A stretch of 40,280 bases of DNA from a virus (IMGVR_UViG_3300031772_000097:1-40280); one strand, 5' to 3'; positions 8,241 to 14,658 are shown, counted from the stretch's first letter. Made by a program: numbers and translations. Notes: generated by a model not told the origin, from the sequence alone.

Positions 8241-8284
8241 TAATGCGGGCAAATGCGGGCAAGTGCGGGCAAGTGCGGGCAAAT
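8241..8284. repeat. four 10-bp direct repeats
   Basis: Four tandem copies of (A/G)TGCGGGCAA with exact 10-bp spacing, one helical turn, between the 8290 stop and the hairpin at 8165. A protein-binding array or terminase recognition site is conceivable; nothing proves either. Confidence 0.8.
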
Positions 8285-8289
8285 GAACC

Positions 8290-8517
8290 CTACTCATCTT
8301 CGGCGGCTTTTCGCACCTGCGCCTCCAATTCCGCCTTGAAGTCGTCGCACGCCGCCACGGCGCCCACGCTTGCCCAGCACACCTTGTCCGGCAGCGTCAA
8401 GTCCTTCGCCGTCTGCACGCACTCCTCCCGAAACTCCGCCAAGAGCTCCAGCACCGCCTGATAGAGCTCGTCGTTTCCCGCTCCCGCAAACGCTTCCCGC
8501 ATCTCTTCCTTGTTCAT
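8290..8517 (-). CDS. small acidic phage protein
   Basis: 75 residues, helical (EEMREAFAGAGNDELYQAVL, then FREECVQTAKDLTLPDKVCW). Ribosome site GGAGG 8 nt before ATG 8517. Contains three Cys. No family recognised. It lies between terminase and scaffold, where small head-assembly accessories are common. Confidence 0.65.
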   Translation of the reverse strand: MNKEEMREAFAGAGNDELYQAVLELLAEFREECVQTAKDLTLPDKVCWASVGAVAACDDFKAELEAQVRKAAEDE

Positions 8518-8701
8518 TTTGTCTGCCTCCTGTGGTCATCTTCTCCACCAGCTTCTCCACCTCCGCCCGCCAATAGTGCGCCCTTGTTCCTCCGCAGGCA
8601 TACCGCGGCACCAGGGTGCCCGCCCCCGTCATCTTCGCGAGCACCTCATCGTTCACCCCGAGCAGTTCCAGCACCTCCGCCCGTCTCATCAAGAGGCCCA
8701 T
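8294..8701 (-). CDS. helix-turn-helix protein, 3' half overlaps 8290 gene
   Basis: ATG at 8701. The first 60 residues (LMRRAEVLELLGVNDEVLAK, then GTRAHYWRAEVEKLVEKM) look like an excisionase/AlpA-type winged HTH with a tyrosine-tryptophan strand. The frame stays open for another 75 codons entirely within the 8290-8517 gene; that part is Gly/Arg-rich and looks like out-of-frame reading. Either the stop was lost by a small indel or the tail is a by-product. The HTH half is believable, the tail is not. Confidence 0.5.
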   Translation of the reverse strand: MGLLMRRAEVLELLGVNDEVLAKMTGAGTLVPRYACGGTRAHYWRAEVEKLVEKMTTGGRQNEQGRDAGSVCGSGKRRALSGGAGALGGVSGGVRADGEGLDAAGQGVLGKRGRRGGVRRLQGGIGGAGAKSRRR

Positions 8702-8715
8702 CGTCTTCTCCTTCC

Positions 8716-8769
8716 GCCGGCTCGCCGCGTAGAAGCCCGGCGCCTTTACGCGGCGAGCGCCAGCGAAGC
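8716..8769. repeat. palindromic repeat family B, copy 2
   Basis: Identical to 4951-5004 except one base. Lies 15 nt upstream of the HTH gene start. Confidence 0.9.
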
Positions 8770-8815
8770 CAGGCTCTTCCGCCTTCAGCCTTCCCATCCG
8801 AGCCCTCGAGGGCTC

Positions 8816-8860
8816 GCCCTCCGTAGCTCAGCCGGCGAAGCCGGCTGCAGCGAAGGAGGG
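8816..8860. repeat. palindromic repeat family A, copy 2
   Basis: GCCCTCCGTAGCTC, then AGCCGGC/GCCGGCT arms, then GAAGGAGGG. Begins immediately after the terminase stop codon. Confidence 0.9.
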
Positions 8861-10969
8861 TCAATAATGCCCCCCTCCCTCCGTCTTCCAGAAATCGTCC
8901 GCCACATACCGGCACTCGCTCAAGAAGAAGTACCGCATCAAATCCACCGGATCCTTGCACGCCCCCTTCTGCCCGTCCGCCCCCGTCCACGTCTCCAGGC
9001 TATAGATCGCGTTCTTGCAGTCCTCGCACACGTAGAACTTCGGCTTGTTGAAGAACCCCAGCGGCTCCTCCGGGTCATAGTCCAGCGCGTCATTGATCAG
9101 GTTCACCCCCTCCTCGATCTCGTCCCCTGGCGTCAAGAGGAAGTCCAGCCCGATGTCCTCGAAATCCGTCTGCAGCGTCCGCGGCCGGTCCTTCTCCACC
9201 CGCGGCGTGCTCGCCGCCCGGCTGTCCAGGTACCGCTCGAAGATCCGCCAATCCGCCCCGTTCCGCTCGTCCCACCGCTCCACCTCCCGCTCCACCAGCG
9301 TCCGCTTGCTCCCCCCCAATCCAAACCGATCCCGCTGCTCTTCCTTCGCGTTTTCTTCGCGTGATTCGCGGTTGCTCTTCTCTTCCGCCTTCCGCCTTCC
9401 GCCTTCCGCCTTCTCCTTCGCCTTCCCCCGCTTCGCATCCTCCCACCCCTCGATCCGCGCGATCTCCTGCTTCATCCGCAGCAACCCAAACCCGAAACTC
9501 TTCTGCGCCGGCCCCGGCCGCCCGTCCAGCTTCTTCCCGTCCGGGATCGCCCACGGCCCCGGCACGCCCACGCCCGGAATGTCGTAGTTCCCCGGCCACT
9601 CCTGCACCAGAAAGCTCGCCTCCTTCGTCACCCGGTACCAGTGCATGCAGAAATTTCTCCCGCTCGCCGGATCGTTGAAGAAATAGTTCGTCCCCTCCTC
9701 CGGGATCGCGCTCGCCGGCACCGCGTGCACCTTCCTCGAGAACCTCGGAAACCGCGCGCTCATCGTCCGGCTCGCAAACCCGTAGAACCGCTCCTTCTTG
9801 AAATCCGCCGACTTCCCCGCCGTCAGGCTGATCACCGCCGGCGGGTTTCCAAACGGATTGTCCAGCGTCCAGAAGAAGAGAATCCCGAAGTTATCGTCCA
9901 CGCACCGCATCACCCGCGGCATCGTCTCGAACGCCCGCCCCTTCGGCACCGCCGGCTCGATCGCCACCAGCCGCTCCGCCTGGTCGCCCTTGGAGGGCGG
10001 CAATCCCTTGCCGCCGCCGGCGGGCCCGCGCAGTTCGAACCTTGTCGGCACGCTCCACCGCCCCTCCTTGTGCGCCGCCCGCATTTCCGATTCCGCCGCA
10101 TCGGCGGAATCGCCCTCCGTAGCTCCGGCGGCTCCGCCGCCGGCAGCGGAGGATGGGCCAAACCCCAGCGCCCGCGCCACATCCGGCTCCCCCCCGTCCT
10201 TCGGCAGGAGAAACGCCGTCTGACTCATCACCACCTCCGCCCCGTCCTGCAGCATCCGCACCGTCGGGCTATACCCGTGGATCGGCGTAAACGTGATCAG
10301 CCCGCTCCCGTTGCGGTCCGCGATCCGCACCAGCAGATCGTCGATCCAGTCCGGCGGCACCAGCTCGTCCGCCCACCAGTCGTCAATGCTGGCCGACTGC
10401 ACCGCGTTCTCCCGGTCCATCGCGTACTGCTTGAACGTTTCCTCGCTCCCGTTGGGCAGCACGAATTTGTGTTCCGAGAAACCTGTCTTCTGCTTGTACG
10501 CGATATACTCCTTCACCCCCTTCACGGTCCGCCGGAGTTCCGGCGGCATGAACTTCCAGAAGAGCTTATGGTGCACCGCGATCGAATCCTCCCCCGTCTG
10601 GTGGCACGCCCACGCGATCGCCTCGCGTTTGTCCTGGATCAGCATCATCTGCCGCTTCGCCGCATACTCCGTCTTGCTCGCCCGGTTCCCTCCCAGGATC
10701 GCCAGCACCGGCACCGCCCGCGAAAATCCCAGGGCCTTCCGGATCCGGGCGGCATACTCCGCGTCCACCCAGGGCTTCCCCCGCAGCGCATCCGCCAGCG
10801 CCCACACCGGCGGCTCCCACCCGAACCGCAGCGGATCCTTCTTCTCGTTCTCGATCAGCGCCTCCCGCCGGTCCAGTTCCTTGATCCACCGCTTCTCCCC
10901 CCACGCCGCCGCCTGGGCCGCCGTGGGGGTCCTCAACACCGGATGCGCTGTGGGCACAAATCCGCTCAT
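8861..10969 (-). CDS. terminase large subunit
   Basis: 702 residues; ATG at 10969 overlaps the upstream stop. It packages DNA through ATP hydrolysis and cuts concatemers. Walker A GGNRASKT at 93-100, Walker B WWADE with Asp201-Glu202, coupling motif ITFTP at about 225-229. Nuclease half: NDPASG...MHWYRV...VQEWP near 420-450, then a C-terminal FYVCEDCKNAIYSLETW...KDPVDLMRYFF segment typical of terminase ends. It is longer than most (450-600) because of low-complexity inserts. Residues about 272-292 come from repeat A3, about 316-328 from hairpin repeat G1, and the Lys/Glu/Arg block containing NRESREENAKEE from repeat E copy 3. All keep the frame. Confidence 0.9.
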   Translation of the reverse strand: MSGFVPTAHPVLRTPTAAQAAAWGEKRWIKELDRREALIENEKKDPLRFGWEPPVWALADALRGKPWVDAEYAARIRKALGFSRAVPVLAILGGNRASKTEYAAKRQMMLIQDKREAIAWACHQTGEDSIAVHHKLFWKFMPPELRRTVKGVKEYIAYKQKTGFSEHKFVLPNGSEETFKQYAMDRENAVQSASIDDWWADELVPPDWIDDLLVRIADRNGSGLITFTPIHGYSPTVRMLQDGAEVVMSQTAFLLPKDGGEPDVARALGFGPSSAAGGGAAGATEGDSADAAESEMRAAHKEGRWSVPTRFELRGPAGGGKGLPPSKGDQAERLVAIEPAVPKGRAFETMPRVMRCVDDNFGILFFWTLDNPFGNPPAVISLTAGKSADFKKERFYGFASRTMSARFPRFSRKVHAVPASAIPEEGTNYFFNDPASGRNFCMHWYRVTKEASFLVQEWPGNYDIPGVGVPGPWAIPDGKKLDGRPGPAQKSFGFGLLRMKQEIARIEGWEDAKRGKAKEKAEGGRRKAEEKSNRESREENAKEEQRDRFGLGGSKRTLVEREVERWDERNGADWRIFERYLDSRAASTPRVEKDRPRTLQTDFEDIGLDFLLTPGDEIEEGVNLINDALDYDPEEPLGFFNKPKFYVCEDCKNAIYSLETWTGADGQKGACKDPVDLMRYFFLSECRYVADDFWKTEGGGHY
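9346..9373. repeat. repeat family E, copy 3 (inside terminase gene)
   Basis: TTCTTCGCGTGATTCGCGGTT, next to three tandem CTTCCGCCTTCCGC units (about 9388-9420). Both are read through as a charged linker. Confidence 0.85.
9996..10015. repeat. hairpin repeat family G, copy 1 (inside terminase gene)
   Basis: GGCGGCAA-TCCC-TTGCCGCC, preceded by TGGAG. The same element occurs at 25776-25795 before a plus-strand gene. Confidence 0.8.
10112..10157. repeat. palindromic repeat family A, copy 3 (inside terminase gene)
   Basis: GCCCTCCGTAGCTCC, then GGCGGC/GCCGCC arms, then GCGGAGGATGGG. It encodes SSAAGGGAAGATEG between the ATPase and nuclease halves. Confidence 0.9.
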
Positions 10970-11184
10970 CTCGTCTTCTTCTCCTCTTCCTTCATCTTCT
11001 GCGTCGTCTCCTCGAACTCCCCAATCGTCTTGAGCGCCTCGATCGCCGCCCGGAACTCCTCCGCCACCGCCTCGTGTTCCGCGGCCGCCTTCGCGTCCCC
11101 GGTCATGCGGACCTGGCGCGCATTCCCCTCGTGCACCACGGCCCCCACAAACCCCAGCAGCGCGATCGCCCGGTCAAAGCTCAT
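10966..11184 (-). CDS. small protein before large terminase, possible small terminase
   Basis: 72 residues. The stop overlaps the terminase ATG by 4 nt. Mostly helical, with an Ala/Glu coiled-coil centre (AAAEHEAVAEEFRAAIEALK) and a Lys/Glu tail. Position favours a terminase small subunit, but it lacks a visible DNA-binding HTH and is short for one. The HTH protein at 20575 is a competing candidate. Confidence 0.5.
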   Translation of the reverse strand: MSFDRAIALLGFVGAVVHEGNARQVRMTGDAKAAAEHEAVAEEFRAAIEALKTIGEFEETTQKMKEEEKKTR

Positions 11185-11255
11185 CGCCGCTTGCCTCCTC
11201 TCGTGGGCTCAATCACCATCTTCCTCAGGTTCATACTCTTCCTTGCTCCCACTTT

Positions 11256-11792
11256 CTATCCGCGTTGCTCCGGCTCCACCCAGTCCACTCCGATCAGTTC
11301 AAACAGTTCCTTCTCTTCCCGCACCTCGATCGGCCTCCTTTCTGCAGTCGCGGGTCCTCCGCTTCTCTGGTTCCACAGCATCCCCTCGCAGCTTTCCCAT
11401 CCCTTCCGGCACCAGCCCATCGCCAGCACCGAATGGCTGAACGCCGCGCTCCCGGTCCGCACCGCGAAGATCAGCCCCCAGTTCTGCGGCCGCGCCATAA
11501 ACAGGTCCAGGGCGATCCCTTCCGGCAGCATCCGCTGCGTGTACCGTCCCCGCGGCCAGCCCTTCACTCGTCTCCACTCCTCCACCGTCTTCACAAAGCT
11601 CGGATGCCGTTCCTCTCGGCTCCCCTCGAACAAGTCCAGCGCTCTCACCTGCTTCGGAATGCACACGAGTTCCACGTCCCCCACCTCCGCCTTCCGCCGG
11701 CGGATGCTTCCCGCGATCTCGATCCGTTCGCACCACGGCGCCAGCTCCTGCATCGCCAGCTCCGCAATCTCTCGTGCCCGTTCCAGCCTCAT
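11256..11792 (-). CDS. PolX-like nucleotidyltransferase (DNA polymerase beta palm)
   Basis: 178 residues; ATG at 11792 overlaps the upstream stop by 4 nt. Residues 18-38 carry ERIEIAGSIRRRKAEVGDVE, the GS-x-RR...D.E/D metal-binding motif of the polymerase beta nucleotidyltransferase fold. A third acidic position is in IALDLFMA. RTGSAAFSHSVLAM follows, as in phage PolX-like proteins. It lacks the 8-kDa and finger domains of full PolX, so it may be a minimal nucleotidyltransferase for gap repair or end processing. Sits between the accessory island and the terminase. Confidence 0.65.
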   Translation of the reverse strand: MRLERAREIAELAMQELAPWCERIEIAGSIRRRKAEVGDVELVCIPKQVRALDLFEGSREERHPSFVKTVEEWRRVKGWPRGRYTQRMLPEGIALDLFMARPQNWGLIFAVRTGSAAFSHSVLAMGWCRKGWESCEGMLWNQRSGGPATAERRPIEVREEKELFELIGVDWVEPEQRG

Positions 11793-12130
11793 CGGCCGCC
11801 TTCCTTCCGCAATCCGCATTCCGCAATCCGCATTCCCAGCATCCGCCCCACCGCCCGCCCGAACTCCCACGCCCCGATCTCGTGGTCCCACGCCTGCCCC
11901 TGCTCCGTCACGCGCCATCGGTTCCGCCGCTTCTCGCTCTGCACCAGCACCAGGCAAATCTGCGGCTCACCCAGCGGCCGGACAACCACTTGCACAATCC
12001 GCGGCTCCCAATCCCTTCGCACCGGCTCGCCGGCAGCAGTCTGGTGCACGCGTTCCCATCGCGTCAGCGCCGCTTTCTGCGCCCGCTCGCTCCGCTTCTG
12101 CTTGCCCTCGTGCCACTTCCGCCAGTTCAA
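11789..12130 (-). CDS. conserved-looking hypothetical protein with basic N-terminus
   Basis: 113 residues from TTG at 12130, which overlaps the adenine methyltransferase stop by 4 nt. The TTG is also the CTTG end of site k, so this gene's start may have been set by cassette insertion. N-terminus WRKWHEGKQKRSERAQKAAL is basic and helical; the middle holds beta strands (EPRIVQVVVRPLGEPQICLV). The last 13 residues come from repeat family C. Function unknown. Confidence 0.55.
   Translation of the reverse strand: MNWRKWHEGKQKRSERAQKAALTRWERVHQTAAGEPVRRDWEPRIVQVVVRPLGEPQICLVLVQSEKRRNRWRVTEQGQAWDHEIGAWEFGRAVGRMLGMRIAECGLRKEGGR
11806..11836. repeat. repeat family C, copy 2
   Basis: TCCGCAATCCGCATTCCGCA-type tandem unit at the 3' end of the 11789 gene, read in frame as MRIAECGLRKE. 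Confidence 0.8.
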
Positions 12131-12555
12131 GCATCGCCGCCTTTCTCACAAGGTCGGGTGAATGCCTTGTTCGGCCTCAGAATCGCGCAAAGCGTAGACG
12201 ACGGGTTCGGCATCGGCTCGCCGGTGTCCGCGTCAATCCACGCGACGCGCCCAGCGGACCGCAACTCGGCCCCGGCCCGCAGCAGGAGGTTGACGTAGCT
12301 TTGCACCGGGATCAGCAGAACGGACGTGTTGCCCTTGGCTTGCTCGGCAATCGCCCGATGCACGAACGCCGTCGGCCCCCCGTGCGGCGAGTCCTTGCGG
12401 CGGAATGGCGGGTTCACGTAGTTCACCCGCCCCCACGGGACCGCCAGACCATTGTACCCGTCCGGCAGTGGGCATGGGCACGGGTCGAAGTCGAAGCGGA
12501 ACTCATCGTTCAGCCGGGCATACACATCCGGCGGGGTCAACCAGTATCGGCTCAC
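12127..12555 (-). CDS. phage N6-adenine DNA methyltransferase (Dam-like)
   Basis: 142 residues from GTG at 12555, ribosome site GAAGGGAG upstream. It transfers methyl from S-adenosylmethionine to adenine N6. Features: N-terminal TPPDVYARLNDEFRFDFDPC, typical of the phage DNA N-6-adenine-methyltransferase family, and the catalytic NPPF (motif IV, in YVNPPF) followed by a C-terminal VQSYVNLLLRAGAELRSAGRV. The family is usually 150-180 residues, so it is compact but complete-looking. It is the last cassette of the array: its start follows site j and its C-terminus (RPNKAFTRP) is encoded by site k. Role: protection from host restriction. Confidence 0.8.
   Translation of the reverse strand: MSRYWLTPPDVYARLNDEFRFDFDPCPCPLPDGYNGLAVPWGRVNYVNPPFRRKDSPHGGPTAFVHRAIAEQAKGNTSVLLIPVQSYVNLLLRAGAELRSAGRVAWIDADTGEPMPNPSSTLCAILRPNKAFTRPCEKGGDA
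12128..12177 (-). other. attC-like site k (array end, half-degenerate)
   Basis: Minus-strand R'' AGGCCGAAC is complementary over 9 nt to GTTCGGCCT at the start of the same cassette (site j). Stem GCAT/ATGC and CACCCG..CGG remain. The right end is CTTG followed by AACTGG instead of TT, as expected where the last cassette meets foreign DNA. Confidence 0.65.
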
Positions 12556-12583
12556 GTTGTCGCTCCCTTCTCGGAACCAGAAG

Positions 12584-12646
12584 GCCGAACAACCGCGTCC
12601 AACCCTACGCCGCTATCGCGTCGAGGCTGACGCGGGGCGTTGGGGC
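12584..12646 (-). other. attC-like site j
   Basis: R'' GCCCCAAC, R' GTTCGGCC. Arms CGCGT/ACGCG, then CAGCC/GGGTTG with T against TA, then a terminal hairpin around GATA. R'' is complementary to its own cassette start at site i (GTTGGGGC). Confidence 0.85.
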
Positions 12647-12825
12647 TACCAGTCATGTGTGTGCAATCCTGTGTCACCCTTGTCTTCTCCGCGCTGACCT
12701 CGTATCCGTATCGTCCTCGTCGCACGGTCGTAAACGAGTCTGGAGTTCCCTGGTCTCCGGCTGGCAATTCGGGCCATAGCAGCCCCAACCAAGCGCCGGA
12801 GGGTATTGCTCTTCGCTGCGCTCAT
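12646..12825 (-). CDS. 59-residue cassette protein
   Basis: ATG at 12825 lies in the loop of site i and overlaps the upstream stop (ATGA). The TAG stop is the first base triplet before site j, exactly cassette-sized. The sequence is basic (NTLRRLVGAAMARIASRR, then LVYDRATRTIRIRGQRG). A longer frame (12552-12788) from TTG reads across the same stretch but lacks coupling. Function unknown. Confidence 0.5.
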   Translation of the reverse strand: MSAAKSNTLRRLVGAAMARIASRRPGNSRLVYDRATRTIRIRGQRGEDKGDTGLHTHDW

Positions 12826-12854
12826 CGCAAACCCTCAGCTTTCACGTTCGGTGT
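12782..12854 (-). other. attC-like site i
   Basis: R'' ACACCGAAC, R' GTTGGGGC. Stem GAGGG/CCCTC then TTGC/GCAA with an extra TA on the right arm. Its loop holds GATGAGCGC, including the start codon of the next gene. R'' pairs with its cassette start at site h (GTTCGGTG). Confidence 0.85.
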
Positions 12855-13061
12855 ACGTTGAAATGAGCCGCACCAGTCATCGAACCACGTCTGAGGCCAT
12901 GCCGCTATCATGTCCCCGTTCTCGTTCTCCTTGTTACCTGGCGGTCCCCCATGACAGTCTCCCGTCTGCCCGTCTGACCAATCCCAGAACCGGCAACGGT
13001 CGCACCGAACAAGCGGCCGGAGCGTACCCTTGCCCGCGGCTTTGCGTTTCTTCGCAGTCAT
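12822..13061 (-). CDS. cysteine-rich cassette protein (zinc-ribbon-like)
   Basis: 79 residues from ATG at 13061 inside site h, ribosome site AAAGGAGA. Pattern RCDRCRFWD...GDCHG...WPQTWFDDWCGSF has four Cys in C-x2-C...C...C arrangement and probably binds zinc. It shares this architecture with the cassette protein at 15658 (RCQFCAFAD...WCGEF). Both are small, common phage proteins of unknown role. The first 17 residues are encoded by the attC arm of the upstream cassette. Confidence 0.65.
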   Translation of the reverse strand: MTAKKRKAAGKGTLRPLVRCDRCRFWDWSDGQTGDCHGGPPGNKENENGDMIAAWPQTWFDDWCGSFQRTPNVKAEGLR

Positions 13062-13106
13062 GCGTCTCCTTTCGCGGGCAAGGGCCGCTCACCCGCGGCG
13101 TTGTGC
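13002..13106 (-). other. attC-like site h
   Basis: R'' GCACAAC, R' GTTCGGTGC. Long stem CCCTTGCCCGC/GCGGGCAAGGG with GAGCG/CGCTC below and TA bulged. The loop contains AAAGGAGACGCATG. R'' pairs with its cassette start at site g (GTTGTGCAT). Confidence 0.9.
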
Positions 13107-13897
13107 ATACTCAGAATCCGCCATGCCATTGCCGCCACTCCTGGTACTTGTCCGTTGCCGACCGCTCGCAATCTGTCCACCCTTCGGGCCATCCCATCAG
13201 CGTTTCCCAAAAGGAGGGGTTCGCACGCGGCATTGTCCCACGCGCTGGTCGCACGTCCCGCTTCATCCTGCGCAGCCATGCCGCCGCCATCGAATCGGGC
13301 AGGTTGGCGCATCCGCCTTTCGCGCCTTCTGGCCTTCCATTTTCGCCACGCGCCATCTTCTCGGCCCTCGCCCAACAAATCGGTTGCCAGTCTTGGGCGC
13401 ATGGCGTTGGCAACAATCCAGATTCGCGCCCGTTTGTGATCCAGCCCGGTATCGCTCGCGTGAAGCACACCCCATTCCGCATCGAACCCCATCTCGGCCA
13501 GCTCTCCGAGAACACGTCCAAGCCCTCGATTAACGAGGTTTGAGGAGTTTTCCAGCAGCGCAACGGGCGGTCGTACTTGGCGAAGAATCCTTGCGACCTC
13601 TGCCCACAGTCCAGACCGTTCGCCGTCAAGCCCTGCTCCGTCTGGATTCGCGCATGAAACGTCTTGGCAAGGCCAGCCAGCAGACACGACATCCACCAAT
13701 CCAGCCCACGGTCGCCCGTCGAAGGTCGTGACATCATCCCACACGGGGAAGGGTTCGAGGCATCCGTCGTCTTGCCTGGCAAGCAGCACGTCGCGGGCAT
13801 AGGCGTTGATTTCAACGGCGCATACGGTTCGCCACCCGAGAAGCTGTCCCCCGAGAATGCCGCCACCAGCGCCCGAGAAAAGTGCCAACTCATTCAC
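13058..13897 (-). CDS. C5-cytosine DNA methyltransferase
   Basis: 279 residues from GTG at 13897, overlapping the upstream stop by 4 nt. It methylates cytosine C5. Motif I LFSGAGGGILGGQLLG, motif IV GWPCQDVS with the catalytic Cys, motif VI LLENSS (ENS in place of ENV), motif VIII HKRARIWIV, motif X RLRAVGNGQVPG. The target-recognition region is short (about 60 residues), usual for small phage enzymes. The last residues NAAGERPLPAKGDA are encoded by site h. The same DNA is open in another frame (13111-13893). Likely blocks host restriction. Confidence 0.85.
   Translation of the reverse strand: MNELALFSGAGGGILGGQLLGWRTVCAVEINAYARDVLLARQDDGCLEPFPVWDDVTTFDGRPWAGLVDVVSAGWPCQDVSCANPDGAGLDGERSGLWAEVARILRQVRPPVALLENSSNLVNRGLGRVLGELAEMGFDAEWGVLHASDTGLDHKRARIWIVANAMRPRLATDLLGEGREDGAWRKWKARRRERRMRQPARFDGGGMAAQDEAGRATSAWDNAACEPLLLGNADGMARRVDRLRAVGNGQVPGVAAMAWRILSMHNAAGERPLPAKGDA
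13111..13893 (-). CDS. overlapping-frame protein inside the cytosine methyltransferase gene
   Basis: 260 residues from ATG at 13893, four bases after the methyltransferase GTG and sharing its ribosome site (GAGGGGAAGG). The frame is open across almost the whole methyltransferase. It reads like real protein: SQGFFAKYDRPLRCWKTPQ, FSESWPRWGSMRNG, GLLPTPCAQDW, NPSFWETLMGWPEGWTDCE, ATDKYQEWRQWHG. From memory, this motif series recurs in phage proteins near or fused to cytosine methyltransferases. Conserved motifs in both frames over the same bases suggest dual coding. The alternative is that this is a shadow frame constrained by the methyltransferase. Function unknown. Confidence 0.5.
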   Translation of the reverse strand: MSWHFSRALVAAFSGDSFSGGEPYAPLKSTPMPATCCLPGKTTDASNPSPCGMMSRPSTGDRGLDWWMSCLLAGLAKTFHARIQTEQGLTANGLDCGQRSQGFFAKYDRPLRCWKTPQTSLIEGLDVFSESWPRWGSMRNGVCFTRAIPGWITNGRESGLLPTPCAQDWQPICWARAEKMARGENGRPEGAKGGCANLPDSMAAAWLRRMKRDVRPARGTMPRANPSFWETLMGWPEGWTDCERSATDKYQEWRQWHGGF

Positions 13898-14196
13898 GCC
13901 TTCCCCTCTGATTCAGAATGCACAACAAGAGGCTGCACGGTACGGGCTACCGCCCGCCCGTGAGCCTCGGCGTTGGCGTGACGGGTGTTCCACGCGCCCG
14001 CAGTTTCCTCTGGCGTCTTTGACCAGTCCGGCGCGGGTCCGAGACACGAGCAGAGTGTGCATCGCGCAAGGTATTCGCGGCGTGACCACCACAACAACTT
14101 CATGCTGTCGATCTTGGCCGGTCCCCCGCAGAACGGGCACGCCAACAACGAAATGCAGGGTACTTGCGCCCCGCTCGCGTTCTGCTCATTTGTCAT
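13894..14196 (-). CDS. Lar-like restriction alleviation protein
   Basis: 100 residues from ATG at 14196 (GGAGA upstream; the frame is open to 14217). Pattern LACPFCGGPAKI...WW...RCTLCSC...TPEETAGAWNTRHA matches the Lar family: a CPFCGG knuckle, a second CxxC and a terminal WNxR. Rac-encoded Lar modulates type I restriction and modification. The C-terminal 25 residues (HGRAVARTVQPLVV) are encoded by site g. Together with the methyltransferases and QueD/DpdA it makes an anti-restriction set. Confidence 0.7.
   Translation of the reverse strand: MTNEQNASGAQVPCISLLACPFCGGPAKIDSMKLLWWSRREYLARCTLCSCLGPAPDWSKTPEETAGAWNTRHANAEAHGRAVARTVQPLVVHSESEGKA
13920..13979 (-). other. attC-like site g
   Basis: The clearest fold: GAGGCT/AGCCTC, CACGG/CCGTG, CGGGC/GCCCG around loop GGTA, with G opposite TA and one extra C, bounded by GCCAAC and GTTGTGC. 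R'' rc GTTGGCGTG fits its cassette start (site f, GTTCGGCGG) only with a one-base gap. Confidence 0.9.
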
Positions 14197-14440
14197 CGGT
14201 CTTCTCCTGGGGCGCAAGCCCCTGATTTCGGGCGTTCGGCGGCGGCGGGTCCGCCATGATCTGCCGCAGTCTGATCCAGAATGCCGGTTGCGTAGTCATG
14301 GGCACCAGCAGGGCATCCAGTTCAGCCAGCGAGTCGCCAAAGATGAAGTGTGGCTTGTGGCACCGCTTGCACCAGACTGCCGCCGAACAAGCGGCTGGAG
14401 CGTACCCTTGCCCGCCGCCTTGCGTGATTGGTTCATTCAT
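14186..14440 (-). CDS. 84-residue cassette protein with CxxC
   Basis: ATG at 14440 lies in the loop of site f with GGAGA upstream. N-terminal GGGQGYAPAACSAA is the translated attC arm, in a different frame from the same arm in the 12822 gene, so the similarity is at DNA level. The body has VWCKRCHKPHFIFG, a single zinc-knuckle-like pair. It is followed by Lar in the same cassette. Function unknown. Confidence 0.6.
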   Translation of the reverse strand: MNEPITQGGGQGYAPAACSAAVWCKRCHKPHFIFGDSLAELDALLVPMTTQPAFWIRLRQIMADPPPPNARNQGLAPQEKTDDK

Positions 14441-14485
14441 GGCTTGTCTCCGGCGGGCAAGGGCCGCTCACCCGCAGCGTTCGGC
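14382..14485 (-). other. attC-like site f
   Basis: R'' GACGCCGAAC is complementary over all 10 nt to its cassette start at site e (GTTCGGCGTC). Stem GCGGGT/AGCCGC, GAGCG/CGCTC, CCCTTGCCCGC/GCGGGCAAGGG, TA bulge. The loop contains GGAGACAAGCCATG. Confidence 0.95.
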
Positions 14486-14658
14486 GTCAGCGCTCCGCGT
14501 TTGTCGTGGTGCTGCCACCATATCATTTCGAGTGCATCAAGTTGGGCCTTAGCCCATCCGAGGCGCAGGCATTCCGAAAGCCAGTGAGCGCACGCCTCTT
14601 GCGCCCGCCTCGTCAGGCCATCAGGACGCCGAACCAAGTCTTGCACGGTACGATTCAT
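14437..14658 (-). CDS. 73-residue cassette protein
   Basis: ATG at 14658 overlaps the DpdA stop by 4 nt and lies in the loop of site e. Helical (LTRRAQEACAHWLSECLRLG, then AQLDALEMIWWQHHD); the C-terminal NAAGERPLPAGDKP is the translated arm of site f. Small Trp/His-rich helical phage protein, family not recognised. Confidence 0.6.
   Translation of the reverse strand: MNRTVQDLVRRPDGLTRRAQEACAHWLSECLRLGWAKAQLDALEMIWWQHHDKRGALTPNAAGERPLPAGDKP

Noticed and set aside
12552-12788. 78-codon frame as the gene between sites i and j
   Set aside because: Starts at TTG without coupling and runs through site j. The 59-codon frame at 12646-12825 overlaps the upstream stop and ends exactly at the attC.
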